From Bryobacteraceae bacterium (lineage in GTDB: Bacteria; Acidobacteriota; Terriglobia; Bryobacterales; Bryobacteraceae), in the NCBI GenBank assembly GCA_025055455.1, contig JANWXD010000004.1, positions 1 to 64,000 of the forward strand: DNA of 64,000 nucleotides, given 5' to 3'. A program made the position numbers and the translations under genes. The notes under the pieces were generated by a model, which worked only from the letters and a program-made list of their open reading frames with translations, was not told the DNA's origin and did no database searches. This document shows positions 52,792 through 63,219 of this stretch, piece after piece; within the stretch, counting starts at the first letter, position 1, and each line of letters begins with the position of its first letter.

Positions 52792-54405
52792 TCAAAACCG
52801 CGGGCCGCCGGGTTCGGAGAGAAACTCGACGGGGCGCGCCATGCGGACGGCGGGGTGCTGAAGCAGCTCCGCCAGCACCGTTTCCCCTACGGGTTGGTCG
52901 GTCTCGACGAGGGCCACGGCTTCGAGTGGCTCGCCCGGGCGGAGAGGGGCCTCCCGGCGTCCTAGCGAGAAGTTGGCGATATTGATGCCGTTGCGTCCGA
53001 GCACGGTGCCGACAAAGCCGATGACGCCGGGCACGTCCTGGTTCTTAAGGAAGGTCAAGCGACCGGCCAGATGGGCCTCGCAGTAGATTCCGTCCACCTG
53101 GATCAGCCGCGGCTTGTCGAAGACGACCGCGCCCTCGACGGTGGTCGTGCCGGCGTCGGTTTCGAGCTCCAAACGGATGGCGTCCATGGGGCCGGAACGC
53201 TTTTCGTGACTTTCGGCCACGTTGAGACCGCGCTGGGAAGCGATTTGCATGGCGTTGACCAGGTTGGCGCGTTGCGACAGCCAGCGGTTCAATACCCCCA
53301 CCAGGCCCGCATTGCGAATCAAGTGCGTGTTGTTGTCCGCGATCTTGCCCAGATAGACCAAGCGGACGGTCTTGGGATTGCCAGCGGCGATGTGGGCGGC
53401 GAAGGTTCCCAGGCGCTCGGCCAGGGTGATGTAGGGCCCTAGAAGGCGATACTGCTCCGGGGACAGGGCGGGCATATTGACGGCGTTGATGGCGATGCCG
53501 GTCTTCAGGTACTCGGCCAGTTGTTCCGCGATCCGGAGGCCGACGATTTCTTGCGCCTCTTCGGTCGAGCCCGCGATGTGCGGCGTCGCGATGACGGCAT
53601 CCAGGCGCAGCAAGGGGTCATCGGGCGCCGGAGGCTCCGGGTCGAAGACGTCCAGGGCAGCGCCAGCCACCTTGCCGGACTCGATGGCTTCCCGCAGCGC
53701 CTCGTGATCGATGAGCTCCCCGCGCGAGCAGTTGACGATCCGCACGCCGGGCTTCATGCGGGCGAAGGCGGTGCGCGAAAGCATACGGTGGGTCTCCGGC
53801 GTGAGCGCCACATGCAGGGAGATGTAGTCGCTGGTGGCATAGAGGGTCTGGAGATCCACCAAGGGGACGTTCAAGTCCGAAGCCACCTGCGGGCTCACGT
53901 AGGGGTCGGTGGCTTGGATCTTCATTTCGAAGGCGCGGGCGCGTTTGACCACCTCGCGGCCAATGCTGCCCAGGCCGATGACGCCCAGGAGTTTGCCGCG
54001 CAGCTCGCTGCCGAGGTACTTTTTCTTCTCCCACTTGCCGGACTTGGTGGAAGCACTGGCTTGAGGGATGGCGCGCGCCATGGCCAGCATCAGCGCCAGG
54101 GTGTGTTCGGCGACGGAGACGGCGTTGCCGCCGGGGGTGTTCATGACGAGGATGCCGGCGGCGGTGGACGCATCCAAGTCCACGTTGTCCACGCCGACGC
54201 CAGCGCGGCCGATGACGCGCAGGCGGGGCGCTTTCGCGATCACTTCCCGCGTTACCTTGACGGCGCTGCGGACCACCAACGCGTCCGCCTGCGGCAGGTG
54301 CTCCAAGTACTCTTTGGGCGAGGAAACGATCACGTTCCAGCCGGGTTGAGCCCGCAGCAGCTCCAACCCGGCCTCGGCCAGCGGTTCCGCGACGAGGATG
54401 TTCAT
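52792..54405 (-). CDS. serA: D-3-phosphoglycerate dehydrogenase (long form with ACT domain)
   Basis: The enzyme catalyses the first step of serine synthesis. The 537-residue long form has the catalytic domain and NAD-binding motif VIGLGSIGREVVKRA, the substrate Arg region NCSRGELIDHEAL, catalytic His in ATPHIAGSTEEAQ, an intervening domain (about 330-450), and a C-terminal ACT domain (NQDVPGVIGFVGTVLGRNGINIANFSL) that senses serine. The neighbouring class V aminotransferase lies 45 nt upstream in the same direction and may be the next enzyme in the route. Confidence 0.96.
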   Translation of the reverse strand: MNILVAEPLAEAGLELLRAQPGWNVIVSSPKEYLEHLPQADALVVRSAVKVTREVIAKAPRLRVIGRAGVGVDNVDLDASTAAGILVMNTPGGNAVSVAEHTLALMLAMARAIPQASASTKSGKWEKKKYLGSELRGKLLGVIGLGSIGREVVKRARAFEMKIQATDPYVSPQVASDLNVPLVDLQTLYATSDYISLHVALTPETHRMLSRTAFARMKPGVRIVNCSRGELIDHEALREAIESGKVAGAALDVFDPEPPAPDDPLLRLDAVIATPHIAGSTEEAQEIVGLRIAEQLAEYLKTGIAINAVNMPALSPEQYRLLGPYITLAERLGTFAAHIAAGNPKTVRLVYLGKIADNNTHLIRNAGLVGVLNRWLSQRANLVNAMQIASQRGLNVAESHEKRSGPMDAIRLELETDAGTTTVEGAVVFDKPRLIQVDGIYCEAHLAGRLTFLKNQDVPGVIGFVGTVLGRNGINIANFSLGRREAPLRPGEPLEAVALVETDQPVGETVLAELLQHPAVRMARPVEFLSEPGGPRF

Positions 54406-54450
54406 TGGGCGGGCGCAGTCACTTGGGGGTTGCCTAGCCTGTCCCCGAAA

Positions 54451-55614
54451 TCAAGGGACGGGGGCGAGGGCCAGTTCGGCATAGACGGTTTGCGCCGCGG
54501 CGACGCCGGAACCGAAGGACACCGGGCGGCCGAGGGCAGCCAGGATGATCTCCAGTTCCGCGATGACAGCAAACAGATCCGCGAAGTCGAAATAGCCCAA
54601 GTGGGCGATGCGAAAGATCTTGCCGCGCATCGAACCTTGCCCGTTGGCGATGATGGCGCCGAAACGGTTGCGAAACTCTTTGACGATGATGCCGGAATCC
54701 ACGCCGGGCGGGGCTTTCACTGCGGTCACCGAGGCGGCCGGCGAGTGGGGGGCGAACAGTTCCAAGCCGAGGGCCGTCACGGCCGCGCGGGTGGCGCGCG
54801 CCAGAGCCTGGGCATTCTCGATCAGCCGGTCCATACCCACCGACCGGATGTAGCGTAAGGCTTCGCTGAGCGCCAGCAGCAAGGACGTGCTCGGAGTCCA
54901 GCTCGACTCGCCCTTTTCCGCGTTCTTTTTCTCCTTTTTTAGGTCGAAGTAGTAATGAGGCAGGCTGGCGGACTCCGCCCGAGCCCAAGCCTTGGGACTC
55001 ACCGTGAGGAAGGCTAAGCCGGGGGGGATCATGAACGCCTTTTGCGAGCCTCCGATGACCACGTCCAGGCCCCAGCCGTCAATGTCGAGCGGCATGGTGC
55101 CCAGGCCCGTGATGGCGTCGACGACAAAAATGGCGTCGGTCTGGGAAACGGCCTCGCCCATGGCGCGCACGTCATGGGCCGCGCCGGTGGAGGTTTCCGA
55201 GGCCTGGACGAACACCCCGCGCGTTTCCGGCTCGCGGGCCAGCGCCTCGGCCACGCGCGCGGGGCTGACCACGTCGCCGTAGTTGGCCTCGAGCACGGTG
55301 GCCTCCAGGCCGAAGGCGCGCGCCAGCTCGACCCAGCGTTCGCCGAATTTGCCGGCCGAGCAGACGATGACCTTGTCGCCGCGCGAAAAGAAGTTGGACA
55401 CGGCCGCCTCCATGGCGCCCGTGCCGGAGGAAACCAGCACCAGCACATCATGGGAGGTGCCGAGAATTTCTTTGAGATCGGCGAGCACGCGGCGGTAGAG
55501 CTGGCGAAAATCCTCGGTGCGGTGATGGATGTCGGATCCCATCATCGCCTGCAAAGCCGGCGGATAAAGAGGCGTCGGCCCCGGCGTCAGCAACCGTTGT
55601 TTTCGAATGTACAT
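54451..55614 (-). CDS. Class V aminotransferase, probable serine-glyoxylate or phosphoserine aminotransferase
   Basis: The 387-residue enzyme has LLTPGPTPLYPPALQAM, SGTGAMEAAVSNFFSRGDK, SETSTGAAHDVR, VVDAITGLGTMPLDIDGWGLDVVIGG and the PLP Lys in GGSQKAFMIPPG. It belongs to the alanine/serine-glyoxylate aminotransferase group. In several bacteria and archaea without SerC a member of this group makes phosphoserine, and its position beside serA supports that here. The ATG is at 55614 because the sequence upstream lacks family similarity; the gene is 33 nt from a divergent yqeY-type gene. Confidence 0.9.
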   Translation of the reverse strand: MYIRKQRLLTPGPTPLYPPALQAMMGSDIHHRTEDFRQLYRRVLADLKEILGTSHDVLVLVSSGTGAMEAAVSNFFSRGDKVIVCSAGKFGERWVELARAFGLEATVLEANYGDVVSPARVAEALAREPETRGVFVQASETSTGAAHDVRAMGEAVSQTDAIFVVDAITGLGTMPLDIDGWGLDVVIGGSQKAFMIPPGLAFLTVSPKAWARAESASLPHYYFDLKKEKKNAEKGESSWTPSTSLLLALSEALRYIRSVGMDRLIENAQALARATRAAVTALGLELFAPHSPAASVTAVKAPPGVDSGIIVKEFRNRFGAIIANGQGSMRGKIFRIAHLGYFDFADLFAVIAELEIILAALGRPVSFGSGVAAAQTVYAELALAPVP

Positions 55615-55625
55615 GGGTGAGCCTG

Positions 55626-55637
55626 ATTCTATAGAAT
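55626..55637. promoter_or_regulatory. Palindrome acting as possible shared -10 box
   Basis: ATTCTATAGAAT is a perfect 12-bp palindrome midway between two divergent genes (starts at 55614 and 55648). Each strand reads a TATAGAAT-type -10. Start sites would fall within a few nt of the ATG codons, implying leaderless or near-leaderless messages. Confidence 0.4.
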
Positions 55638-55647
55638 AGCAAAGGCC

Positions 55648-56094
55648 ATGACGCTCCTCGAACGCATCCAGCAAGACTTGACGGCGGCTATGAAGGCGCG
55701 CGACGAGGGACGTCTGGGCGCTCTGCGCATGATTCTGACGGCGCTGAAGAAGCACCAGGTGGATTCCATGAAGCCGCTCGATGAAGCCGCGGAGCTGCAA
55801 GTGCTGAATTCGCTCGTCAAGCAGCGCCGCGAAGCGGCGGAACTATTCCGCAAGGGGGGCAGACCGGATCTGGCCGAGAAGGAAGAGGCGGAGTTGCGGC
55901 TGATCGAATCCTACCTGCCGGCGGCCCCGAGCGAGGAGGAAATGGAGGCCGCCGTGGCGGCGGCGATCGCCGAGACCGGCGCCACCTCGATGAAACAGAT
56001 GGGCGCGGTAATGAAGGCCGCCCAGGCGAAGCTCGCCGGCAAGCGTGTGGACGGCCGGGTGTTGAGCGAAAAGGTCAAAGCCCGCCTCCGATGA
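55648..56094 (+). CDS. GatB/YqeY domain protein
   Basis: The 148-residue protein has the YqeY fold: an N-terminal helical domain (MTLLERIQQDLTAAMKARDE, LGALRMILTALKKHQVDS) and a C-terminal GatB-like tail (GATSMKQMGAVMKAAQAKLAGKRVDGRVLSEKVKARL) which in GatB binds tRNA. It is often co-encoded with rpsU or dnaG, which are not present here. Role in tRNA-related metabolism is uncertain. Confidence 0.92.
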   Translation: MTLLERIQQDLTAAMKARDEGRLGALRMILTALKKHQVDSMKPLDEAAELQVLNSLVKQRREAAELFRKGGRPDLAEKEEAELRLIESYLPAAPSEEEMEAAVAAAIAETGATSMKQMGAVMKAAQAKLAGKRVDGRVLSEKVKARLR

Positions 56095-56140
56095 CCTCGA
56101 GCGGGCGCCGCAACCGAGCCCTCGGGAGGAAAATAAGAGT

Positions 56141-57202
56141 ATGCGGCTGCCCTCGGCGTCGCTCCTGCTTGCCGGATGGCTCGCCGCCCAGAGCACCGTC
56201 ACGGTGGCGCAACTCGAGCAATTCGTGCGCTCCTCGATCGAGCTGCGGCATCCGGACCGGAAGGTGGCGGAGTACGTGAAGAAGCTCAAGCTGTCGGAGC
56301 GGCTCGAGGAGCGCACTATCATCGAACTCCAGGCGGCCGGGGCAGGCCCGCGAACGGTCGAGGCGCTGCGCACCCTGCAGCAGGCTTCGCGCCATCTGCC
56401 GCCCGCCCGGCGGGAAACATTTTCGCCGGAGCCGCCCGCCATCCCGCCGCCCAGCCGGGTGGAGCAATTGCGCATCCTCGAGTCGGTTCGCGACTACGCC
56501 TTGAATTACGTTCGCCGGCTGCCGGACTTCATTTGCACGCAAGTCACGCGGCGCTACGTGGATCCCACGGGCTTGGAATTCTGGCAGCAGCAGGACACGC
56601 TCACGGCGCGCCTGACCTACTTCGAACAGAAAGAAGAATACAAACTGCTGCTGGTGAACGGCGTGCTGACCAACCAGCCGTACGAATCTTTGGGGGGCGC
56701 CACTTCGACCGGAGAATTCGGCAGCTTGATGAGGGAGATCTTCGAGCCGGCGACCGAAACCGCGTTTCGCTGGGAGCGGTGGGCCACGCTGCGGGGCCGG
56801 CGCGTGCACGTGTTTTCTTACCGCGTCGAGCAGCCCCGGTCCAAGTGGCGCGTCAGCTACGAGCGCACGCAGGAGATTACGCCGGCTTATCAAGGCCTCA
56901 TCTACGTGGACAGCGGCACGCTCATGGTGATGCGGATCACGCTCGAAGCCGTCGAGATTCCGCCGTCGTTCCCGATCCAGCAAGCCTCGACCGTCCTCGA
57001 CTACGACTACACCAACATCGGAGGCCGCGAGTACATGCTGCCGTTGCGGGCAGTAGTGCGCATGCGCAGGGGCAAATTTCTCACCAAGAACGAAGTCGAG
57101 TTTCGGCTGTACCGCAAGTTCGAAGCGGAAGCCACGATTACGTTCGACACCCCCGAGCCGCTGCCGGAGGAGAAGGTCGTCGAGCAGCCCGCGAAGCCGT
57201 AA
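56141..57202 (+). CDS. Secreted protein of unknown function
   Basis: A 353-residue protein with a signal peptide (MRLPSASLLLAGWLAAQS), a helical stretch SELRHPDRKVAEYVKKLKL-like (about 33-60), a Pro-rich linker (about 95-112: PPAIPPPSRVEQ), and a beta-rich C-terminal domain: YVRRLPDFICTQVTRRYVDP, GGATSTGEFGSLMREIFEP, YQGLIYVDSGTLMVMRITLE, LPLRAVVRMRRGKFLTKNEV. The last part is LolA/MucB-like in strand order. The DFICTQVTRRY motif, with its Cys, recurs in acidobacterial exported proteins as I recall. No function is known. Confidence 0.68.
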   Translation: MRLPSASLLLAGWLAAQSTVTVAQLEQFVRSSIELRHPDRKVAEYVKKLKLSERLEERTIIELQAAGAGPRTVEALRTLQQASRHLPPARRETFSPEPPAIPPPSRVEQLRILESVRDYALNYVRRLPDFICTQVTRRYVDPTGLEFWQQQDTLTARLTYFEQKEEYKLLLVNGVLTNQPYESLGGATSTGEFGSLMREIFEPATETAFRWERWATLRGRRVHVFSYRVEQPRSKWRVSYERTQEITPAYQGLIYVDSGTLMVMRITLEAVEIPPSFPIQQASTVLDYDYTNIGGREYMLPLRAVVRMRRGKFLTKNEVEFRLYRKFEAEATITFDTPEPLPEEKVVEQPAKP

Positions 57203-57274
57203 AAACAGCGGGCGCAGCTGTTGCTGGCCTGACCGCGACGGGCGGCGGTGTGTCATCATGATTTCGTTACGGGC

Positions 57275-58303
57275 ATGGCTTCCATCTCCGAGCGCGCCGG
57301 CGCTCGCAAGGCCCCCCCTTGGCTGCTTCCCTTGGTGGGTTACGCGATCTCGATCGCGTGCCTGCTGTGGGTGTACTGGGGCTTCGACTGGAAAACGCAA
57401 CTGCCGCGTTTGGCGGCCGCCGACCGGGCCCTGGTGGGGGTGGCGGTCCTGGCGGACCTGCTGGTGTATGTGACTCAAGGCTGGCGTTGGAGCACGCTGC
57501 TCCGCCCGGTGGCGCGCACGTCGTGGCTCCGCTCGACGCAGGCGATCTACATCGGGCTGTTCGCCAACGAAGTGTTGCCCTTCCGTACGGGCGAACTCAT
57601 CCGCGCCTACGTCCAGGGCAAGTGGTGCCGCATTCCCTTCTCCGTGGCGCTGTCTTCGGTGGCGGTGGAGCGGTTATTGGATGGGATCTGGCTGGTGCTC
57701 GGATTTTTTCTGGTGGCGACGTTGGTGGACTTACCCGGATACCTGGTGCGGGGGTCGCAAATCCTAGCCGTAATCCTGCTCGGGATGGCGGTGGCGCTGG
57801 GCGTGGTGATGTTCCGCAAACATCACGCCCACGCCGCGGTGGCCCGCAGCCGGTGGTCGGAGATGCTGCGGCACGTGGTGGAGGGACTGCACGCCATGGG
57901 CAACGCTCGGACCTTTTACGCGGCCGCGGGCATCAGTTTGCTGTATCTGGCGCTCCAAGTCGTGCCGATTTACGCCTTGATGCGGGGCTATGGTTTGGAG
58001 GCTCCGTTCGGTGCCGCGGCGGTGGTGCTGGTGATCTTGCGGCTGGGAACGATCATTCCCCAGGCACCGGGCAACGTCGGGGCCTTCCAGTTCTTCACCG
58101 TGCTCGGCCTGCGGCTGTTCGGCGTGGACAAGGCCACGGCGACCGGTTTCGCCACGCTGCTGTTCGTGGTGGTGACGGTGCCGCTGTGGCTGGGGGGCTT
58201 GGTGGCCGTGGCCATCGCGGGCTTCCGGATCCGCGAGCTGCAACGGGAGGCGCGCTCGAGCTTGGAGCCGGCCACGTTCCAGCCGCGCCAGAGTGGCATA
58301 TAA
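57275..58303 (+). CDS. Lysylphosphatidylglycerol synthase-type flippase membrane protein
   Basis: The 342-residue protein has about eight membrane helices and the family signatures TQGWRWSTLL, YIGLFANEVLPFRTGELIRAY with the conserved Asn-x-x-Leu-Pro and Arg-x-x-Glu, SSVAVERLLDG and PQAPGNVGAFQFF. These belong to the LPG_synthase_TM / AglD family, thought to flip lipid intermediates. The MprF synthase domain is missing. The C-terminus overlaps the region of the oxidoreductase promoter. Start chosen at the first ATG before the hydrophobic part; GTG 57248 is possible. Confidence 0.88.
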   Translation: MASISERAGARKAPPWLLPLVGYAISIACLLWVYWGFDWKTQLPRLAAADRALVGVAVLADLLVYVTQGWRWSTLLRPVARTSWLRSTQAIYIGLFANEVLPFRTGELIRAYVQGKWCRIPFSVALSSVAVERLLDGIWLVLGFFLVATLVDLPGYLVRGSQILAVILLGMAVALGVVMFRKHHAHAAVARSRWSEMLRHVVEGLHAMGNARTFYAAAGISLLYLALQVVPIYALMRGYGLEAPFGAAAVVLVILRLGTIIPQAPGNVGAFQFFTVLGLRLFGVDKATATGFATLLFVVVTVPLWLGGLVAVAIAGFRIRELQREARSSLEPATFQPRQSGI

Positions 58304-58325
58304 TTCCCCCGAGGAGGAATCGGGG

Positions 58326-59465
58326 ATGAGTGAGCGGGCGTTCTCGCGTCGCAGCTTCCTCACGAGCGGCGCCGCGGCAGCGACCTTCACCATCGTCTCT
58401 GCCGGAGCGGTGCGCGGCAGTCAAGCCAATTCGAAAATCTCCGTCGGTTTGATCGGCAGCGGCAACCGGGGGGCCTACAACGCTGCCATCGTGCACGCCG
58501 ACCCGCGGGCGCAGGTCACCGCGCTTTGCGACCTGTTCGACGACCGGATCGAGATGGCGATCCAGCGCATCAAGCTGGACAAGAAGCCGGCCATCTACAA
58601 GGATTACGAGAAGCTTTTGGCCTCGGAGGTGGACGCGGTCATTATCGCTACGCCGCCCTTTCAGCACCCGCCCATGTTGGAAGCGGCGGTCGATGCGCGC
58701 AAACACATTTACTGTGAAAAGCCGATGGGGGTGGATGTGGAGGGCTGCCGACGCGTCATCGCCGCCGGACGGCGGGCCGATCCGAAAAAGTGCATCTCGG
58801 TGGGCTTCCAGCAACGCTACGGCCCGGTCTACCTCGAGGGTTACCGGCGCATCCAGGAAGGGCAGATCGGCATGCTCGCTACCGCCCGGGCATTCTGGAT
58901 CGGCGGCGATCCTTTCCAGCGCGTGCCCTACGCCGATCCCAAGGAAGAGAAGCTGCGCAACTGGTTCTGCTACCGCGATTACTCCGGCGATTTCATCGTG
59001 GAGCAAGACTGCCACAACTTCGACGTTTTGTACTGGTTCTTGGGGACGCTGCCGGTGCGCGCCGTGGGTTATGGGGGCCGGAAGGTGCGGACCTCGATGG
59101 AGATTCTGGACCACCTCACGCTGTCCTTCGAATTCCCCGACGGCATCCACGTCAACTATGAGGCGAACCAAATCAGCCCGCCAGGCTTTGCCCGCGTCGG
59201 CGAGGAGTTCAGCGGGACCAAAGGCGTAATTGCCGTCTCGCGCGCCCGCATGGTCCACACCCGCGGGCCGAAGGACGTAGAGACGCTGGAGTCCAAGCGC
59301 GACATGACCTACGACGCCCTGGAGGCGTTTCTCGGAATGATTCAAAGCGGTCAGGTGGAGAACGTGGCGGAGCGCTCGGCGCTGAGCACGATGATCGCCA
59401 TTCTGGGGCGCACCGCCCTCTACACTGGGCGCGAAGTTACCTGGAAAGGAGAATTCGGTGCGTAA
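58326..59465 (+). CDS. Tat-exported Gfo/Idh/MocA family oxidoreductase
   Basis: A 379-residue oxidoreductase with the twin-Arg leader MSERAFSRRSFLTSGAAAA. Rossmann motif GLIGSGNRGAYNAA, ATPPFQHPPMLEAA, YCEKPMGVDVEGCRR with the catalytic EKP, and FVEQDCHNFDVL-like sequence (IVEQDCHNFDVLYWF) in the second domain with its His. ATG 58326 follows GAGGAGGAAT. It overlaps the PIG-L gene by 8 nt, so the two may act on the same sugar, with the PIG-L enzyme removing an acyl group. Confidence 0.9.
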   Translation: MSERAFSRRSFLTSGAAAATFTIVSAGAVRGSQANSKISVGLIGSGNRGAYNAAIVHADPRAQVTALCDLFDDRIEMAIQRIKLDKKPAIYKDYEKLLASEVDAVIIATPPFQHPPMLEAAVDARKHIYCEKPMGVDVEGCRRVIAAGRRADPKKCISVGFQQRYGPVYLEGYRRIQEGQIGMLATARAFWIGGDPFQRVPYADPKEEKLRNWFCYRDYSGDFIVEQDCHNFDVLYWFLGTLPVRAVGYGGRKVRTSMEILDHLTLSFEFPDGIHVNYEANQISPPGFARVGEEFSGTKGVIAVSRARMVHTRGPKDVETLESKRDMTYDALEAFLGMIQSGQVENVAERSALSTMIAILGRTALYTGREVTWKGEFGA

Positions 59466-60333
59466 GCGGCTGTCGTTGCTCGGACTGACGGTGGGGCTGG
59501 CGCTGGCCGCCGCCCAGGACAACCGCATCCGCGTGATTGCCTTTGGCGCTCATCCGGACGACTGTGACATCCGCATGGGCGGGACCGCGGCCAAGTTCGC
59601 CGCCATGGGGCATCTGGTGAAATTTGTCTCCGTCACCAACGGCGACGCGGGACACCAAAGCCAGGGCGGCGGCGCGCTCGCCAAACGACGGCGCGCCGAG
59701 GCGCAGGAAGCGGCCCGGCGTTTAGGCATCGCCGAGTACGAGGTGTTGGACAACCACGACGCGGAGCTGTTACCTGCCTTGCATGTCCGCGAGCAAATCA
59801 TCCGGCGCATCCGGCAGTGGAACGCGGACGTTGTGTTAGGGCCGCGGCCAAACGATTATCACCCCGACCACCGGTACACCGGCATCCTGGTGCAAGATGC
59901 GGCCTACATGGTGGTGGTGCCGAACGTCACTCCGGACACGCCGCCGCTCGAGAAGAATCCGGTGTTTCTGTACTTTCAGGACCGCTTTCAGCGCCCCAAC
60001 CCGTTCCGCCCGGACATCGCCGTGGCCATCGACGACGTCTTCGACAGGAAGATCGCTGCGCTCGACGCGCACGTCTCGCAGTTTTACGAATGGCTCCCCT
60101 GGGTGGACCGTCGGCTGCATGAAGTTCCCAAGGATCCCGCCGAGCGCCGCAAATGGCTGGCCAAGGAATGGGGCGGCCGGATCACGCCGGAGGTGCGCAA
60201 GGCTCTGGAGAAGTGGTACGGGCCGGAGCGAGCCGCCCAGGTGCAGTACGCCGAGGCCTTCGAAATCTGCGAGTACGGACGCCAGCCGGACGAGCAGGAA
60301 ATCCGCCGGCTTTTTCCCATGCTGGGCAAGTAG
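59458..60333 (+). CDS. PIG-L (LmbE) family deacetylase
   Basis: The 291-residue protein starts GTG in an 8-nt overlap with the preceding gene. A signal peptide-like segment (LSLLGLTVGLALAAAQ) precedes the LmbE core: FGAHPDDCDIRMGG (zinc site AHPDD), SVTNGDAGHQSQGG, and RPNDYHPDHRYTG with the HPDH metal His. It removes N-acetyl groups from sugars. With the exported oxidoreductase before it, the pair may act on an extracytoplasmic glycan; inference only. It is followed 3 nt later by selA. Confidence 0.92.
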   Translation: MRKRLSLLGLTVGLALAAAQDNRIRVIAFGAHPDDCDIRMGGTAAKFAAMGHLVKFVSVTNGDAGHQSQGGGALAKRRRAEAQEAARRLGIAEYEVLDNHDAELLPALHVREQIIRRIRQWNADVVLGPRPNDYHPDHRYTGILVQDAAYMVVVPNVTPDTPPLEKNPVFLYFQDRFQRPNPFRPDIAVAIDDVFDRKIAALDAHVSQFYEWLPWVDRRLHEVPKDPAERRKWLAKEWGGRITPEVRKALEKWYGPERAAQVQYAEAFEICEYGRQPDEQEIRRLFPMLGK

Positions 60334-60336
60334 CCC

Positions 60337-61695
<1,359 letters not shown>

Positions 61696-61841
61696 ACGAG
61701 ACCGAGCAATCGTGTTCTGTCGGCGCTACAGTGGAGGTATGCACCCCCGTCCCGCAGACGCTCGGCCTGCCCTGTTCGGCTCGGACTGAATCCCTCCCCT
61801 CGCAAACCAGAGGTGAGTTTCGACAGAAGGGAGGGAGCGAC
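61696..61841. other. Short intergenic region
   Basis: About 145 nt between selA and the aminotransferase. AAGGGAGGG lies before ATG 61842. No terminator hairpin and no clear promoter hexamers are seen. Confidence 0.35.
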
Positions 61842-63197
61842 ATGGAGAAGGCAATTCCGAAAACGGCCCGTCCGGACTTACCTCAGATTCGGACGCGGCT
61901 GCCCGGACCCCGTGCCCAGGAAGTCATCGAGCGGGACCACCGTTTCGTGTCGCCGTCCTACACGCGGCCCTATCCGTTCGTGGCGGCTCGGGGTCAGGGC
62001 GCGATCATCGAAGACGTCGACGGCAACCGTTTTCTCGACTTCAACGCCGGGATCGCTGTGGTCGCCACGGGCCACTGCCATCCGCGGATCGTCGAAGCGA
62101 TCCGCCGACAAGCGGAGCGTCTGATCCATATGTCGGGCACGGACTTTTACTACGAGAACCTTGTCCGGTTGGCCGAGAAACTGGCGGCCATCGCTCCGGG
62201 CGGGGGTGCGCGGCGTGTGTCCTTCGGCAACTCTGGCGCGGAGGCGATCGAAGCCGCCCTGAAGCTGGCCCGCTACCATACCGGGCGGCAGCGCTTTATT
62301 GCGTTTCTGGGCTGCTTTCACGGGCGCACCCTGGGCGCCTTGTCGCTGACCGCGAGCAAGTCGGTGCAGCGGGAAGGGTTTGGTCCGCTGCTGGCGGGCG
62401 TGCACCACGTGCCCTACGCCTACTGCTACCGCTGCGCGTATGGCAAGCAGCCGGAGACCTGCGCCGTCGAGTGCGTGAAGTTCATCGAGGACGAGGTGCT
62501 GCGGACCGCGGCGCCGCCGGCTGAGGTCGCAGGGATCGTGGTGGAACCGGTCCAAGGCGAAGGCGGCTATGTCGTGCCGCCGCCAAAATTCTTCGAGGAG
62601 TTGCAGGAGCTGGCGCGGCGGCACGGGATTTTGCTCGTCGTCGATGAGGTGCAATCTGGGATGGGGCGCACGGGCAAGATGTGGGCCTGCGAGCACTTCG
62701 GCCTGGAACCGGATATTCTGGCGGTGGCCAAGGGAATTGCCAGCGGCCTGCCGCTCGGGGTCACCGTGGCGCGCGCCGAGTTGATGCGCTGGAAACCGGG
62801 CGCCCACGCCTCGACCTTCGGAGGAAACCCAGTTGCGGTCGAGGCCGCCCTCGCCACCATCGAAGTGCTCGAACAGGAGCTGATCGAAAATGCCGCCCGG
62901 GTAGGCCAGCACCTTCTCGACCGCCTGCGCGACTGGCCCCAGCGGTTTCGGCATGTGGGCGAGGTGCGAGGCCTTGGCCTGATGATCGGCATCGAGATCG
63001 TGCGCGACCAACAGACCCGAGAGCGAGCCCCGGAGCTGCGGGACCGTATCGTGCAGCTGGCGTTCGAGCGTGGCCTTTTGATCCTCGGCGCCGGTCCCAA
63101 CTCCATCCGCCTTTGCCCGCCGCTCGTGATTAGCCGGGATCAGGCCGATTTTGCGGTGGAAACCCTCGAGGAATGCCTGCGGATGGCCGCAGACTGA
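61842..63197 (+). CDS. Class III aminotransferase (4-aminobutyrate/acetylornithine type)
   Basis: The 451-residue PLP enzyme has the class III core: FLDFNAGIAVVATGHCHP, SFGNSGAEAIEAALKLAR, FLGCFHGRTLGALSLTASK, VVEPVQGEGGYVVPPPKFF, LLVVDEVQSGMGRTGKMWAC and the PLP Lys in AVAKGIASGLPLG. A Cys-rich insert YCYRCAYGKQPETCAVEC at about 198-215 is typical of a GabT-like subgroup found in archaea and some bacteria. Substrate: an omega-amino acid, not further defined. ATG 61842 is selected by the ribosome binding site. Confidence 0.9.
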   Translation: MEKAIPKTARPDLPQIRTRLPGPRAQEVIERDHRFVSPSYTRPYPFVAARGQGAIIEDVDGNRFLDFNAGIAVVATGHCHPRIVEAIRRQAERLIHMSGTDFYYENLVRLAEKLAAIAPGGGARRVSFGNSGAEAIEAALKLARYHTGRQRFIAFLGCFHGRTLGALSLTASKSVQREGFGPLLAGVHHVPYAYCYRCAYGKQPETCAVECVKFIEDEVLRTAAPPAEVAGIVVEPVQGEGGYVVPPPKFFEELQELARRHGILLVVDEVQSGMGRTGKMWACEHFGLEPDILAVAKGIASGLPLGVTVARAELMRWKPGAHASTFGGNPVAVEAALATIEVLEQELIENAARVGQHLLDRLRDWPQRFRHVGEVRGLGLMIGIEIVRDQQTRERAPELRDRIVQLAFERGLLILGAGPNSIRLCPPLVISRDQADFAVETLEECLRMAAD

Positions 63198-63219
63198 ACA
63201 GCGGGGAAGCGCGCGGCGG

